NCBI GenBank assembly: GCA_018823285.1
Contig: JAHJIQ010000027.1
Span: 1-57,425, forward strand
Source of the DNA: Pseudomonadota bacterium
Lineage (GTDB): Bacteria > Desulfobacterota > Desulfobulbia > Desulfobulbales > JAGXFP01
DNA length: 57,425 nucleotides
Direction of reading: 5' to 3'
Part shown: positions 1-8,127 of the stretch, in pieces
Numbering within the stretch: position 1 is the stretch's first letter
How the letters are laid out: each line of letters opens with the position of its first letter
Program-made: the position numbers and the translations under genes
Notes under the pieces: model-generated
What the model saw: only the letters and a program-made list of their open reading frames with translations
Databases searched by the model: none
Told to the model about the DNA's origin: nothing

Positions 1-873
1 AATAATATTTCAATTTTAGATTACAAATTATCAGATATATTAAATATTGAAGAAGTAAATATTGATAAATATAAAATAAAAATTATTGATTTACTAAGTC
101 ACTCATCAGGTTTACCTGCATATCGTACTTATTTTAAAGATGTTGATTGTGAAAGTAAAAGTGATCATAAAGAATTTTATCTAAAAAAAATATTGAATGA
201 ACCGCTTGAATACCCAACCGGTTCAGGCTCAGTCTATAGTGATCTTGGCTTTATACTCCTTGGTTTTATTATTGAAAAACTAATAGGAAGGAATCTGGAC
301 GACTATTTACGGGAAAAAATACTGGATCCGATAGGAATAGGGAAAAACATATTTTTTCAGCGACATGAATCGTTTTCCCTAGAAAAAGAGAATTTCGTGC
401 CTATGGAAATCTGTCCCTGGAGAAAAAGACTTATTCAGGGTGAAGTAAGTGATGAAAACTGCTGGGCTCTGGGTGGCGTTGCAGGTCACGCCGGATTGTT
501 TGCCGATCTAGATTCAGTTCTTGCCCTGACAGCTTTTATCCTGGATATGTGGCAAGGAAGGAAGACCCATCCGGAAATAAACAATACCGATCTTCAGAAA
601 TGTCTGCGGCGAAGGGAGGAAATAAAAGAAAGCAGCTGGGCTCTTGGTTTTGACACTCCAACCGTTGGTAAATCAAGCAGCGGCAGATATTTTTCACCCG
701 AAAGTGTTGGTCATCTCGGTTTTACCGGCACCTCTTTCTGGATTGATCCCGAAAGAGATCTGGTTGTGGTTCTGCTCACCAATCGGATTCATCCAAGCCG
801 CGGAAATGAAAAGATAAAGGAGTTTCGGCCTTATTTTCACGACCGGATAATAGAAATACTGGGACTGGTATAG
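1..873 (+). CDS. Serine hydrolase (beta-lactamase family), 5'-truncated by window edge
   Basis: The frame is open from base 1 with no start codon in view, so the N-terminus and the catalytic SxxK motif lie outside the window. Visible family marks are LLSHSSGLP near the start, YSDLGFILLG as the tyrosine motif, and GHLGFTGTSFWIDP near the end, which is the HTG-like motif followed by the core strand. This is the class C beta-lactamase/penicillin-binding-protein-like esterase fold; substrate cannot be told. A TTG at 193 could be misread as a start, but the family motif upstream of it shows the gene begins earlier. The first ~190 bases are very AT-rich while the rest matches the window, with no break in the frame. 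The gene stands alone, followed by a repeat-bearing spacer. Confidence 0.85.
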   Translation, partial: NNISILDYKLSDILNIEEVNIDKYKIKIIDLLSHSSGLPAYRTYFKDVDCESKSDHKEFYLKKILNEPLEYPTGSGSVYSDLGFILLGFIIEKLIGRNLDDYLREKILDPIGIGKNIFFQRHESFSLEKENFVPMEICPWRKRLIQGEVSDENCWALGGVAGHAGLFADLDSVLALTAFILDMWQGRKTHPEINNTDLQKCLRRREEIKESSWALGFDTPTVGKSSSGRYFSPESVGHLGFTGTSFWIDPERDLVVVLLTNRIHPSRGNEKIKEFRPYFHDRIIEILGLV

Positions 874-1185
874 TTTACTCAACTTTCTGAGTTTGGTTAA
901 TCGCCCGATAAAGCTGAGTTGAGCAGCTCGTCTGCTCGTACGAAACTTATACCCGCAGGGTGAAATAAAGAGGTTTTGGTGATTTTTCGTGCCAGTGTTC
1001 CATAAGAAGCCAGAATCCAGGAGAAAAGCTTTAAAATCAGTCATTCTGGCTCCTGACTTCTGTCTTCTGACTTCTGTCTTCTGAATTCTCATCATGGAAT
1101 GCCACGATGGCTCTCAATTAATTTATAACAGCAAATCAACACCATAAGACAAGTCAGAAAGTTGAGTAGTTTAAATAGACGGAAG
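874..1185. other. Intergenic spacer with repeats
   Basis: No gene is supported here. The spacer holds copy A of the modular hairpin repeat (911-964). At about 1045-1085 there is a short degenerate tandem of the type CTGACTTCTGTCTT. A minus-strand open frame over 694-1095 is low-complexity and overlaps the serine hydrolase, so I do not treat it as coding. Confidence 0.6.
911..964 (+). repeat. Modular hairpin repeat, copy A (short form)
   Basis: Shares a 36-base identical block (from TTGAGCAGCTCGTC to CTTATACCC) with copy B at 56362. It then jumps directly to the GCAGGGTGAAA tail, lacking the two central hairpins. The missing part is bounded by TACCC direct repeats in copy B, as expected of a slippage deletion. 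Confidence 0.8.
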
Positions 1186-2307
1186 TTATGAGCCAGCCTT
1201 TCTCTTTTTTTCCGGATACAATGCGAAGATATCCTGTTCGGCAGGCTTGCAGATTCCCCGCTCTGTGATCAGTCCGGTAATCAGACGGGCAGGTGTCACA
1301 TCAAATCCATAATTGGCTGTAACGGTGTTTTTGGGAGCTATAGCGACTGTTTCTGATTTTCCCAGAGCGGTAATCCCGCTGATATTGCAGATCTCATCCC
1401 CCCCGCGTTTTTCAATGGGAATTTCCCGTACTCCGTCCCGTATCCGCCAGTCAAATGTTGAAGAGGGAAGCGCCACATAAAACGGGACGTTGTTATCCTT
1501 TGCAGCCAGGGCTTTCAGATAGGTCCCGATCTTGTTGGCGACATCACCGGTGCAGGTGGTCCGGTCGGTGCCGACGATGACCATATCGACCATCCCGTGC
1601 TGCATCAGATGGCCACCGGTGTTGTCCGCAATCAGGGTATGTGGGACCCCTTCTTCTTTCAACTCCCAGGCGGTCAGTTTCGCACCCTGCAACCAGGGCC
1701 TGGTTTCATCAACCCAGACATGGACGTCGATTCCCTGATGATGGGCGGCATAGACAGGAGCGGTGGCTGAACCGTAGTCAACAAAGGCGAGCCAGCCGGC
1801 GTTGCAGTGGGTCAGGATGTTGACCGTTTCGCCGTTTTTTCGTTTGCTGATCTCTTTGATGATTTCAACGCCATGCTCCCCTATTCTCCGGCAGAATTCG
1901 GCGTCCTCATCGGCGATTTCGCAGGCGGTGGAAAAGAGTGTTTTTATTTTCTCTTCAGGAGATGACGCATTCCGGACCGCCTGGAGCTGGCGGTCAACGG
2001 CCCAGGCGAGATTGGAGGCGGTGGGTCTGGTGGCGACAAGATTTGCTGCGGCCTGTTCCAGGGCCTGGTCAATGGTTTTCGGATCACTCCTGAGACCGGC
2101 ACAGTACATACCGAATCCGGCGGTAGCGCCGATCAGTCCCGCACCCCGGACGTGCATTTCCTTGATTGCGCGGGCAAAATCAGCAACAGTGCTGAGGTCT
2201 TCCATGACCAGTTTATGGGGAAGATGACGCTGGTCGATAATTCTGATCTTTCCAGACCCGTCGGGGACGGGCCAGATGGTTCTGTAATGTTCACCATTGA
2301 TATTCAT
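1186..2307 (-). CDS. mtnA: S-methyl-5-thioribose-1-phosphate isomerase
   Basis: Predicted to isomerise 5-methylthioribose-1-phosphate to methylthioribulose-1-phosphate in the methionine salvage pathway, in the cytoplasm. The eIF2B-alpha/MtnA fold shows in MHVRGAGLIGATAGFG near the N-terminus, THCNAGWLA carrying the catalytic cysteine region, and GTDRTT followed by GDVANKIGTY carrying the catalytic aspartate. I choose the ATG at 2307 (MNINGEHY), giving 373 residues, the usual family length. The frame is open a further 104 codons upstream, but that stretch is not protein-like and overlaps another, better frame (2337-2498). The SD sequence is weak. No other methionine-salvage gene is visible, so a role in related pentose-phosphate salvage is also possible. 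Confidence 0.9.
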   Translation of the reverse strand: MNINGEHYRTIWPVPDGSGKIRIIDQRHLPHKLVMEDLSTVADFARAIKEMHVRGAGLIGATAGFGMYCAGLRSDPKTIDQALEQAAANLVATRPTASNLAWAVDRQLQAVRNASSPEEKIKTLFSTACEIADEDAEFCRRIGEHGVEIIKEISKRKNGETVNILTHCNAGWLAFVDYGSATAPVYAAHHQGIDVHVWVDETRPWLQGAKLTAWELKEEGVPHTLIADNTGGHLMQHGMVDMVIVGTDRTTCTGDVANKIGTYLKALAAKDNNVPFYVALPSSTFDWRIRDGVREIPIEKRGGDEICNISGITALGKSETVAIAPKNTVTANYGFDVTPARLITGLITERGICKPAEQDIFALYPEKKRKAGS

Positions 2308-2336
2308 GGGCTGGATTCCGGGTGGATGGAAGTGTA

Positions 2337-2498
2337 TTAAAAGAATCTGGACAAGATCATGAACGATACGAGACCCGCACCGAGTGAGCCGTAGAGAGGC
2401 AGTCAGAGGGGGCAGTCGGGTTCTTTTTTTCTCATGAGGACCAGAAAAGTGGCAATGCCGATCAAAGCGGAAATGATTACGGGGATGACGGTATTCAT
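2337..2498 (-). CDS. Candidate small membrane selenoprotein with a CxxU motif
   Basis: Not recognised as a known family. From ATG 2498 the frame reads a hydrophobic helix (VIPVIISALIGIATFLVLM), a polar linker MRKKEPDCPL, then TGA at 2405-2403. The same frame continues LPLYGSLGAGLVSFMILSRFF to TAA at 2339-2337. The result is 53 codons: two membrane-type segments joined by Cys29-Pro-Leu-TGA32, so reading TGA as selenocysteine gives a CxxU redox motif. A stem-loop (2364-2382) lies 20 bases after the TGA. TAA falls 29 bases before mtnA on the same strand, suggesting co-transcription. Against it, no clear SD sequence precedes the ATG, and an in-frame TAG lies three codons upstream. If TGA is a stop, only a 31-residue single-helix peptide remains. 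Confidence 0.55.
2364..2382 (-). promoter_or_regulatory. SECIS-like stem-loop after the UGA of the 2337-2498 frame
   Basis: In RNA sense CGGUGCG pairs with CGUAUCG (7 pairs, two of them G-U) around a GGUCU loop. The loop begins 28 nt after the UGA. The bacterial SECIS model (Zhang and Gladyshev) asks for a 16-37 nt distance, a short loop with G in its first two positions and a stem of at least 4 bp; all are met. The loop resembles the GGUC loop of E. coli fdhF. The fold was done by eye. Confidence 0.5.
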
Positions 2499-2705
2499 AA
2501 CGCGCTATTCTAACGTGCGGGAGGTTCTCTGGCAAGCCATTTACCCGGATGGCGGTTTCTAAATAAAAGAACCCTTTTCCCTGAAAATGATTAAATTGTT
2601 TATCAGTAACCGTTTTCAAAAATTGGTTTCACAGGCATCAAGTGATTCGATCTGCAATCTGATCAATTGCAGGCAAAGGTCACAGTGACAGGCTGGATTG
2701 TCAAA

Positions 2706-4904
2706 ATGAATAAAGGAAATATCTGTTTCAGGATAATGGTTATCATACAGGTGTTTCTGCTCCTTTCAGGAAACCGGATTATGGCCGAAACCTTACCTAA
2801 AGTGGAAACAGGAAAACTTCCTCCGGATGGCGGCAGCAGGTACAACAGGCTCATTTTTGAGAAAAGTCCTTACCTTCTGCAGCATGCCGAAAATCCGATC
2901 GATTGGTATCCGTGGGGCGACGAAGCCTTTGCCAGGGCTGCCAGGGAAAACAGGCCGGTGCTTCTCTCGATCGGTTATTCGACCTGTCACTGGTGTCATG
3001 TCATGGCCCGGGAATCCTTTGCCGATCAGGAGGTGGCCGAGATCATCAACCGCTATTTTGTCGCCATCAAGGTGGATCGGGAGGAGCGGCCGGATATTGA
3101 TGCGGTCTATATGAGGTTCTGCCAGGCCCTGACCGGAGGCGGAGGCTGGCCGCTGACGGTTTTTCTCACCCCCGACCGCAAGCCTTTTTATGCCGGGACC
3201 TATTTTCCGAAAGAGTCGAAGTATGGTCGCCCCGGGATGGTGGATGTTTTGTTGAAGATAGAAGATCTGTGGCGGACAGAGAAGCAGAAGGTGCTTGATT
3301 CTGCCGACCGCATTACCGGTTTTGTCGCGGGGCGGATGGAGGAAAATGAAAAAAAAGGTACACCGGTTTCCGGCATAAAACTGCTGGCAGAGGGGTATTC
3401 ACAATTGGCTGCTTCTTATGATGAAAAGCATGGCGGCTTCGGGAAGGCGCCAAAGTTTCCGACCCCGCACCAGCTGATGTTTCTGCTTCGCTACTGGAAA
3501 AGAACCGGCGAGGAAAAAGCCCTGGAAATGGTGAAGCACACCCTGGTTTCACTGCGGCAGGGTGGTATTTATGATCAGCTCGGTTTCGGATTTCACCGAT
3601 ACTCCACCGACACCAGGTTTCTGGTGCCGCATTTCGAGAAAATGCTCTACGACCAGGCCCTTCTCGTTCTCGTCTACCTTGAGGCGTTTCAGGCAACCGG
3701 GGATAAATTCTTTGCTGATACCGCCCGGGAAACACTCACTTATGTTCTGCGTGACATGACGGCGGACACCGGAGGTTTTTATTCGGCGGAAGACGCCGAC
3801 TCCGAGGGTGAAGAGGGGCTTTTCTATCTCTGGAGAGAGGAAGAGATTGAAACTGTTCTGGGTCGGGAGATAGGCCTGCGCTTCAACCGGAAATTCCAGG
3901 TCAAAAAAGAGGGAAATTATCCGGATGAATCAACACGGGAATTCAACGGGAAGAATATTCTTCACCTGGCCGGAGAAGACCGGAAAATCGATGACCTTTC
4001 TGTCGCCAGAGCGTTGCTGTATGAGAAACGGCTGGAAAGGGTCAGACCTTTCAGGGATGACAAGATAATTACCTCCTGGAACGGGTTGATGCTCGCCGCC
4101 ATGGCAAGGGGGGGAATGATTCTTGAAGAACCGGTTTTTGTAGGGGCTGCGGAACGGGGTGCGGATTTTATCTTAAACAATCTTGTTGACACCAAAGGCA
4201 GGCTGCGGCGCAGTTATCGTGAAACCACTCCGGGGTTTCCGGCCTTTCTCGATGATTATGCTTTCCTCTCTTACGGTTTGTTAGATCTTTATGAAACGAC
4301 CTTTCGGCTGCAATATCTCCGGAAAGCTTTATGGTTAACCCGGGAGGCGATCGCCCTTTACTGGAACAGGGAAGCCGGGGCATTTAATTATTCCGGATCC
4401 GCCAACGAAAGTCTGCCGCTCTCCGCGGCCCGGGAATTTTACGATGGCGCTCTGCCGGCCGGCAACTCTGTCGCCCTCCTGAACATGTTAAGACTGGCGC
4501 AAATTACCGATGATCAAAGTCTCCGGGAAACTGCCGACACCCTCGCTGCTACAATCAGCAGAGAGGCGGAAGAGTACCCCGCCGGTCATACCATGTTTCT
4601 GTCGGCACTGGATTTTCAGATGGGTCCATCGGGAGAGATCGTTGTGGCGGGAAAGTCAGGAGAAAAAGCCACCAGCGATATTCTACAGATGATCAACAAG
4701 GTTTTTATCCCCAACAAAACTGTTCTGCTGAAAAGCCCGGACGGGGATGGTGCCGGACTGCAGAAAATGGCTCCTTATACCGAGTTTCAGGAGATGCGGA
4801 ATGGGTTGCCAACGGTCTATCTGTGCCGGAATCATTCCTGTAAGGAACCTCTTGTTGACCTCAAAACTATCGCCGCAGAGCTGGTTCAATTCCCCGGCGA
4901 ATAA
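2706..4904 (+). CDS. Thioredoxin-domain/glycoside-hydrolase-like protein (DUF255, YyaL/SPATA20 family), apparently exported
   Basis: The family joins an N-terminal thioredoxin-like domain to an (alpha/alpha)6 barrel resembling N-acylglucosamine epimerases; its biochemical role is not settled. Seen here are [18 protein letters not shown], the STCHWCHVM cysteine motif, [10 protein letters not shown] and [12 protein letters not shown], followed by a long helical C-terminal region with [12 protein letters not shown] and [10 protein letters not shown] take the ATG at 2706 (MNKGNICF), giving 732 residues. It supplies a basic-hydrophobic signal peptide ending near AETLPK, whereas most relatives are cytoplasmic. 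The frame is open 13 codons further upstream, which would bury the signal. It diverges from mtnA and is followed by a 265-base spacer. Confidence 0.9.
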   Translation: MNKGNICFRIMVIIQVFLLLSGNRIMAETLPKVETGKLPPDGGSRYNRLIFEKSPYLLQHAENPIDWYPWGDEAFARAARENRPVLLSIGYSTCHWCHVMARESFADQEVAEIINRYFVAIKVDREERPDIDAVYMRFCQALTGGGGWPLTVFLTPDRKPFYAGTYFPKESKYGRPGMVDVLLKIEDLWRTEKQKVLDSADRITGFVAGRMEENEKKGTPVSGIKLLAEGYSQLAASYDEKHGGFGKAPKFPTPHQLMFLLRYWKRTGEEKALEMVKHTLVSLRQGGIYDQLGFGFHRYSTDTRFLVPHFEKMLYDQALLVLVYLEAFQATGDKFFADTARETLTYVLRDMTADTGGFYSAEDADSEGEEGLFYLWREEEIETVLGREIGLRFNRKFQVKKEGNYPDESTREFNGKNILHLAGEDRKIDDLSVARALLYEKRLERVRPFRDDKIITSWNGLMLAAMARGGMILEEPVFVGAAERGADFILNNLVDTKGRLRRSYRETTPGFPAFLDDYAFLSYGLLDLYETTFRLQYLRKALWLTREAIALYWNREAGAFNYSGSANESLPLSAAREFYDGALPAGNSVALLNMLRLAQITDDQSLRETADTLAATISREAEEYPAGHTMFLSALDFQMGPSGEIVVAGKSGEKATSDILQMINKVFIPNKTVLLKSPDGDGAGLQKMAPYTEFQEMRNGLPTVYLCRNHSCKEPLVDLKTIAAELVQFPGE

Positions 4905-5169
4905 ACTGCCATGCAGCAGAGAGCGAATGGAATGTGAATTCGATAAACCCTGAGGGGATCGGAAAAACAACCGAAACCGCTGTAACCACCTGAAAACAAA
5001 GACAATATTTGTGTGCTGGTCACCGGGAGATGTGTTGTTTTTTTGGTTGCTTTCTTGGCGTTCATAAATTAGGGTCTGACCAACCGGCAGCACGAGAAAA
5101 TTGTGGTTTTCAAGGTTGATAAAATGATACCGCAAAAGGTGGGTGACACCCGGTAAAAGGGAGGAAAAG

Positions 5170-5841
5170 ATGAGTATCATTCAGGAGCTTTTCAGTGGTT
5201 CACCATTTGGGCCACTCGTTGAACACACCAAGAAGGTCCACGAATGCGTCGAGGTACTCAAGCCTCTGATGGAGGCGCTGGCCCACGAGAACCATGAGGA
5301 GCTCCACAGACTTCAGGACAAGATTTCCAAGCTTGAATATGAGGCGGACCTTTTCAAACAGGAGATCCGTTCCAGGTTGCCGCGGCGGTTTTTTTTGCCG
5401 GTTGATCGAAGCGAGATCGATAACTTTCTGCGCTGCCAGGATAAAATTGCCGATCGGGTCCAGGACCTGGCGGTGATTCTGACCATCCGCAAAACCAGGA
5501 TCCACCCGGACCTGATTGACGGTTTTTTTGAGTTTGTCGAACAGATTTTTCAGGTCACCGGACTTCTCTTGACGGCTGCGGTCGAGCTCAATAGTCTGGC
5601 TGAAGTTTCTTTCGGCGGCGCTGAGTCCAAGGAAGTCTTGAAGTATATTGAAAAGCTGGGCGAAGAGGAGTGGAAGGCCGACCGGATGGCCCGAAAGCTC
5701 TCCAAGGGTATCTATTCACTGGAAAAAGAACTTAACCCCATCGACATCATCTTTTATGAGAAGATTCTGCTGGCCCTCGGCTCGATTGCCAATGAGGCGG
5801 AGAACGCCGGTGATATGCTGCGGATGATGATCGTCAAATAA
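5170..5841 (+). CDS. DUF47/PhoU-like phosphate transport regulator (TIGR00153 family)
   Basis: An all-helical protein of 223 residues resembling PhoU. Such proteins are nearly always encoded next to Pit transporters and are thought to modulate them. Family traits seen are the N-terminal PFGPLVEHTKKVHECVE, LEYEADLFKQEIRSRL with the acidic metal-binding EADxxK region, DRSEIDNFLRCQDKIAD, and the end segment LGSIANEAENAGDMLRMM. The start at 5170 is chosen because it is preceded by GGGAGGAAAAG; an upstream in-frame ATG at 5143 has no such site. Pit starts 46 bases downstream, so the two probably form an operon. Confidence 0.9.
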   Translation: MSIIQELFSGSPFGPLVEHTKKVHECVEVLKPLMEALAHENHEELHRLQDKISKLEYEADLFKQEIRSRLPRRFFLPVDRSEIDNFLRCQDKIADRVQDLAVILTIRKTRIHPDLIDGFFEFVEQIFQVTGLLLTAAVELNSLAEVSFGGAESKEVLKYIEKLGEEEWKADRMARKLSKGIYSLEKELNPIDIIFYEKILLALGSIANEAENAGDMLRMMIVK

Positions 5842-5887
5842 AGCAGTCAACAGCCATTTTTCAAGCAATACATTTCAGGATATTACT

Positions 5888-7204
5888 ATGGATTTACTGG
5901 TTATCTCTGTTGCCGCCCTGCTTGGTCTCTATATGGCCTGGAATATCGGCGCCAACGATGTGGCGAACTCGATGGCCGATGCGGTGGGGTCCAAGGCCCT
6001 GAGTGTAAGGAACGCGGTGATTCTCGCCGGGATCTGCGAGTTTGCCGGTGCGGTTCTGGTTGGTTCGCACGTGACGGAAACAGTACGCAAGGGCATTGTT
6101 GATCCTGCGGCCATCGCCAATCTTCCCGGGCTCCTGCAGGGAGAAGCCGCCGCCCTGCTTGTGATCGGCATGACGGCGGCCCTGCTTTCTGCTGCGTTCT
6201 GGCTCCATTTTTCTTCATATGTTGGGATGCCGGTGTCCACCACCCATTCGATTGTCGGAGCGGTTGCCGGGTTCGGGGTGGTTGCGGCGGGGATCCATTC
6301 GGTCAACTGGGGCAAGATGACCCAGATCGTTGCCAGCTGGTTTATTTCTCCCATTGTTGGAGGGGTGCTGGCCTTTATCTGTTTTAAATTCATTACGAAC
6401 TTCATTCTTGGCCAGGAAAGGCCGGCCAGGGCAGCGAAGGTTTTTGTCCCCTATATTGTTTTTGTGGTGGTCTCCGTGGTCACCCTGGCAACGGTTTACA
6501 AGGGGCTGAAACATGTGACCGGGGATATCAAGTGGTTAACAGATAACGTGACTCTCCTCATCGCTTTCGCCTTGAGTCTGATCTGTGCCATTGCCTCCAA
6601 ACTGGTTCTGAACAAAAGACTGGCCGGGAAAAACAAGTTGCCCATTTCCGCCCAGCTTGAAGAGGTGGAAAAGGTTTTCACACCGTTGGTCATCATCAGT
6701 TCCTGCTCGGTGGCCTTTGCTCACGGTGCCAACGATGTTGCCAATGCGGTCGGTCCTTTAGCCGCAATCGTCCATGTTATTCAGACCGGATCAATTGAAA
6801 TGAAGGTTGGGGTTCCGTTCTGGATTCTTGCCCTGGGCGGCGGAGGTATTGTGATCGGGCTTGCCACCTTTGGGCACAAAGTTATGGATACAGTCGGCAC
6901 CAAAATAACCGAGATTACTCCGTCTCGCGGAGTGGCGGCCGACGTGGCGGCTACGGTTACGGTTCTGATCTGCACCCGGATGAAGCTCCCTGTTTCAACA
7001 ACCCATACCCTGGTCGGGGCGATCATGGGTATCGGGCTCGCCCGGGGACTCACCGGTATAGACAGGGCGGTTGCGAGAAAGATCTTCACCTCGTGGATCA
7101 TCACTGTACCCGCTGCCGCCATCCTGGCGATGATTCTCTTTGTTTTCGGCCGCTATTTCCTGCTCGAACAGACCAGACAGCTGATTCTTGCCGCCGGCGG
7201 TTGA
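5888..7204 (+). CDS. pit: Low-affinity inorganic phosphate transporter, Pit family
   Basis: An integral inner-membrane protein of 438 residues that moves phosphate, probably as a neutral metal-phosphate complex with protons or sodium. The family's inverted duplicated signature is clear: IGANDVANSMADAVGS near residue 20 and HGANDVANAVGPLA near residue 280, together with the paired PVSTTHSIVGA and PVSTTHTLVGA motifs. About ten to twelve hydrophobic segments are visible. The DUF47 partner precedes it. The stop codon is only 14 bases from the convergent comF stop, leaving no room for a separate terminator. Confidence 0.95.
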   Translation: MDLLVISVAALLGLYMAWNIGANDVANSMADAVGSKALSVRNAVILAGICEFAGAVLVGSHVTETVRKGIVDPAAIANLPGLLQGEAAALLVIGMTAALLSAAFWLHFSSYVGMPVSTTHSIVGAVAGFGVVAAGIHSVNWGKMTQIVASWFISPIVGGVLAFICFKFITNFILGQERPARAAKVFVPYIVFVVVSVVTLATVYKGLKHVTGDIKWLTDNVTLLIAFALSLICAIASKLVLNKRLAGKNKLPISAQLEEVEKVFTPLVIISSCSVAFAHGANDVANAVGPLAAIVHVIQTGSIEMKVGVPFWILALGGGGIVIGLATFGHKVMDTVGTKITEITPSRGVAADVAATVTVLICTRMKLPVSTTHTLVGAIMGIGLARGLTGIDRAVARKIFTSWIITVPAAAILAMILFVFGRYFLLEQTRQLILAAGG

Positions 7205-7218
7205 TCTCTCTTTCTCTT

Positions 7219-7974
7219 CTACTCGGCAACCCTGGCCAGGGTGAAAACCAGTACCTTTTTTGCTCCCGCCTTTTTTAATATTCTGGCACATTCGTTGACG
7301 GTTGTCCCGGTGGTGAAAACATCATCAACCAACACGATCGTTCTGTTCTTCACCTGCTCCGGTTTGTTGATCTGGAAGGCGTTTTTCAGGTTGCGGCGGC
7401 GCTCTTTTCCGCTGAGGCCGGTCTGGGGGGCGGTCTTCCGAACTCTTTCCAGCACGGCATGATTTACAAGCTCGCGGTTTTCGAGGTATAAGGCTTCGGC
7501 CAGGAGTACCGCCTGGTTGAAACCGCGCTGCCGAAGCTTTCCCGGATGGAGGGGAACCGGCACCACAAGATCGGGGTGAAGGTATTCGGGGATGGTGACC
7601 AGGTCATGGAAGAGCGTGTGAAATGATTTCAGGGATACCGTCTGTCCCTGGTATTTAAAACGGTGGATCACATCCGAGATCGGTTCCCGGTAGATTACCA
7701 GGGCCCGGGCCATATCAAAAAACCACCTGCCGGTCAGGCATCTTCCGCAGAGATGTTCACCTCCGGCGGCGGCTCGGAACATCCGGCCGCAACAACTGCA
7801 TAGTGGTTTGTCGATTAATTCAATTCTTTCCAGACAGTCCGGGCAGAACATGACGGTGCTGCCCGGCGAAGGCGGGTGACCGCAGACCAGACAGGACGGC
7901 GGAAAGAGCAGGTCGGCAACGGACCCGATGACAGTTCGCCAGAGATACCTGAACTTTGAGTTTGCCATGCTCAC
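7219..7974 (-). CDS. ComF family amidophosphoribosyltransferase-like protein
   Basis: ComF proteins join an N-terminal zinc ribbon to a phosphoribosyltransferase domain and take part in DNA uptake or recombination in competent bacteria. Here the cysteine pairs are CLVCG, CPDC, CSCCG and CGRC within the first ~90 residues. The PRPP-binding motif VLVDDVFTTGTT is near residue 215, and PLHPGKLRQRGFNQA precedes it, as is typical. The frame starts with GTG at 7974; an ATG two codons later (7968) is equally possible. The gene overlaps nothing and faces pit tail to tail. A 17-bp inverted repeat lies just upstream. Confidence 0.9.
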   Translation of the reverse strand: MSMANSKFRYLWRTVIGSVADLLFPPSCLVCGHPPSPGSTVMFCPDCLERIELIDKPLCSCCGRMFRAAAGGEHLCGRCLTGRWFFDMARALVIYREPISDVIHRFKYQGQTVSLKSFHTLFHDLVTIPEYLHPDLVVPVPLHPGKLRQRGFNQAVLLAEALYLENRELVNHAVLERVRKTAPQTGLSGKERRRNLKNAFQINKPEQVKNRTIVLVDDVFTTGTTVNECARILKKAGAKKVLVFTLARVAE

Positions 7975-8030
7975 CGGACCCTGTAATGGTCTGTTGAACC
8001 GGTTTCAGGAATAAGCCAATGTCAGAAAAT

Positions 8031-8100
8031 AACCTGTCCGTTTTAGGGAGCCGAATGGCATAAGGAGCCGTAAGGTAAGGCAGCCTAAAACGGACAGGTT
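8031..8100. repeat. 17-bp perfect inverted repeat element (MITE-like or hairpin)
   Basis: AACCTGTCCGTTTTAGG at 8031-8047 is exactly mirrored by CCTAAAACGGACAGGTT at 8084-8100, with a 36-base interior. It sits between the helicase and comF, both on the minus strand. It could act as the helicase transcript's end structure, but has no T-run on that strand. Confidence 0.7.
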
Positions 8101-8127
8101 AGCGCTGAACGGCTCCTCCGGGGATGA

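Noticed and set aside
694..1095. Minus-strand open frame of 133 codons
   Set aside because: It overlaps the serine hydrolase and low-complexity CTTCTGTC-type repeats and has no domain features.
2308..2619. 104-codon N-terminal extension of the mtnA frame
   Set aside because: MtnA family length and motifs begin at 2307. The extension is Arg/His-rich without family match and overlaps a better membrane-protein frame.
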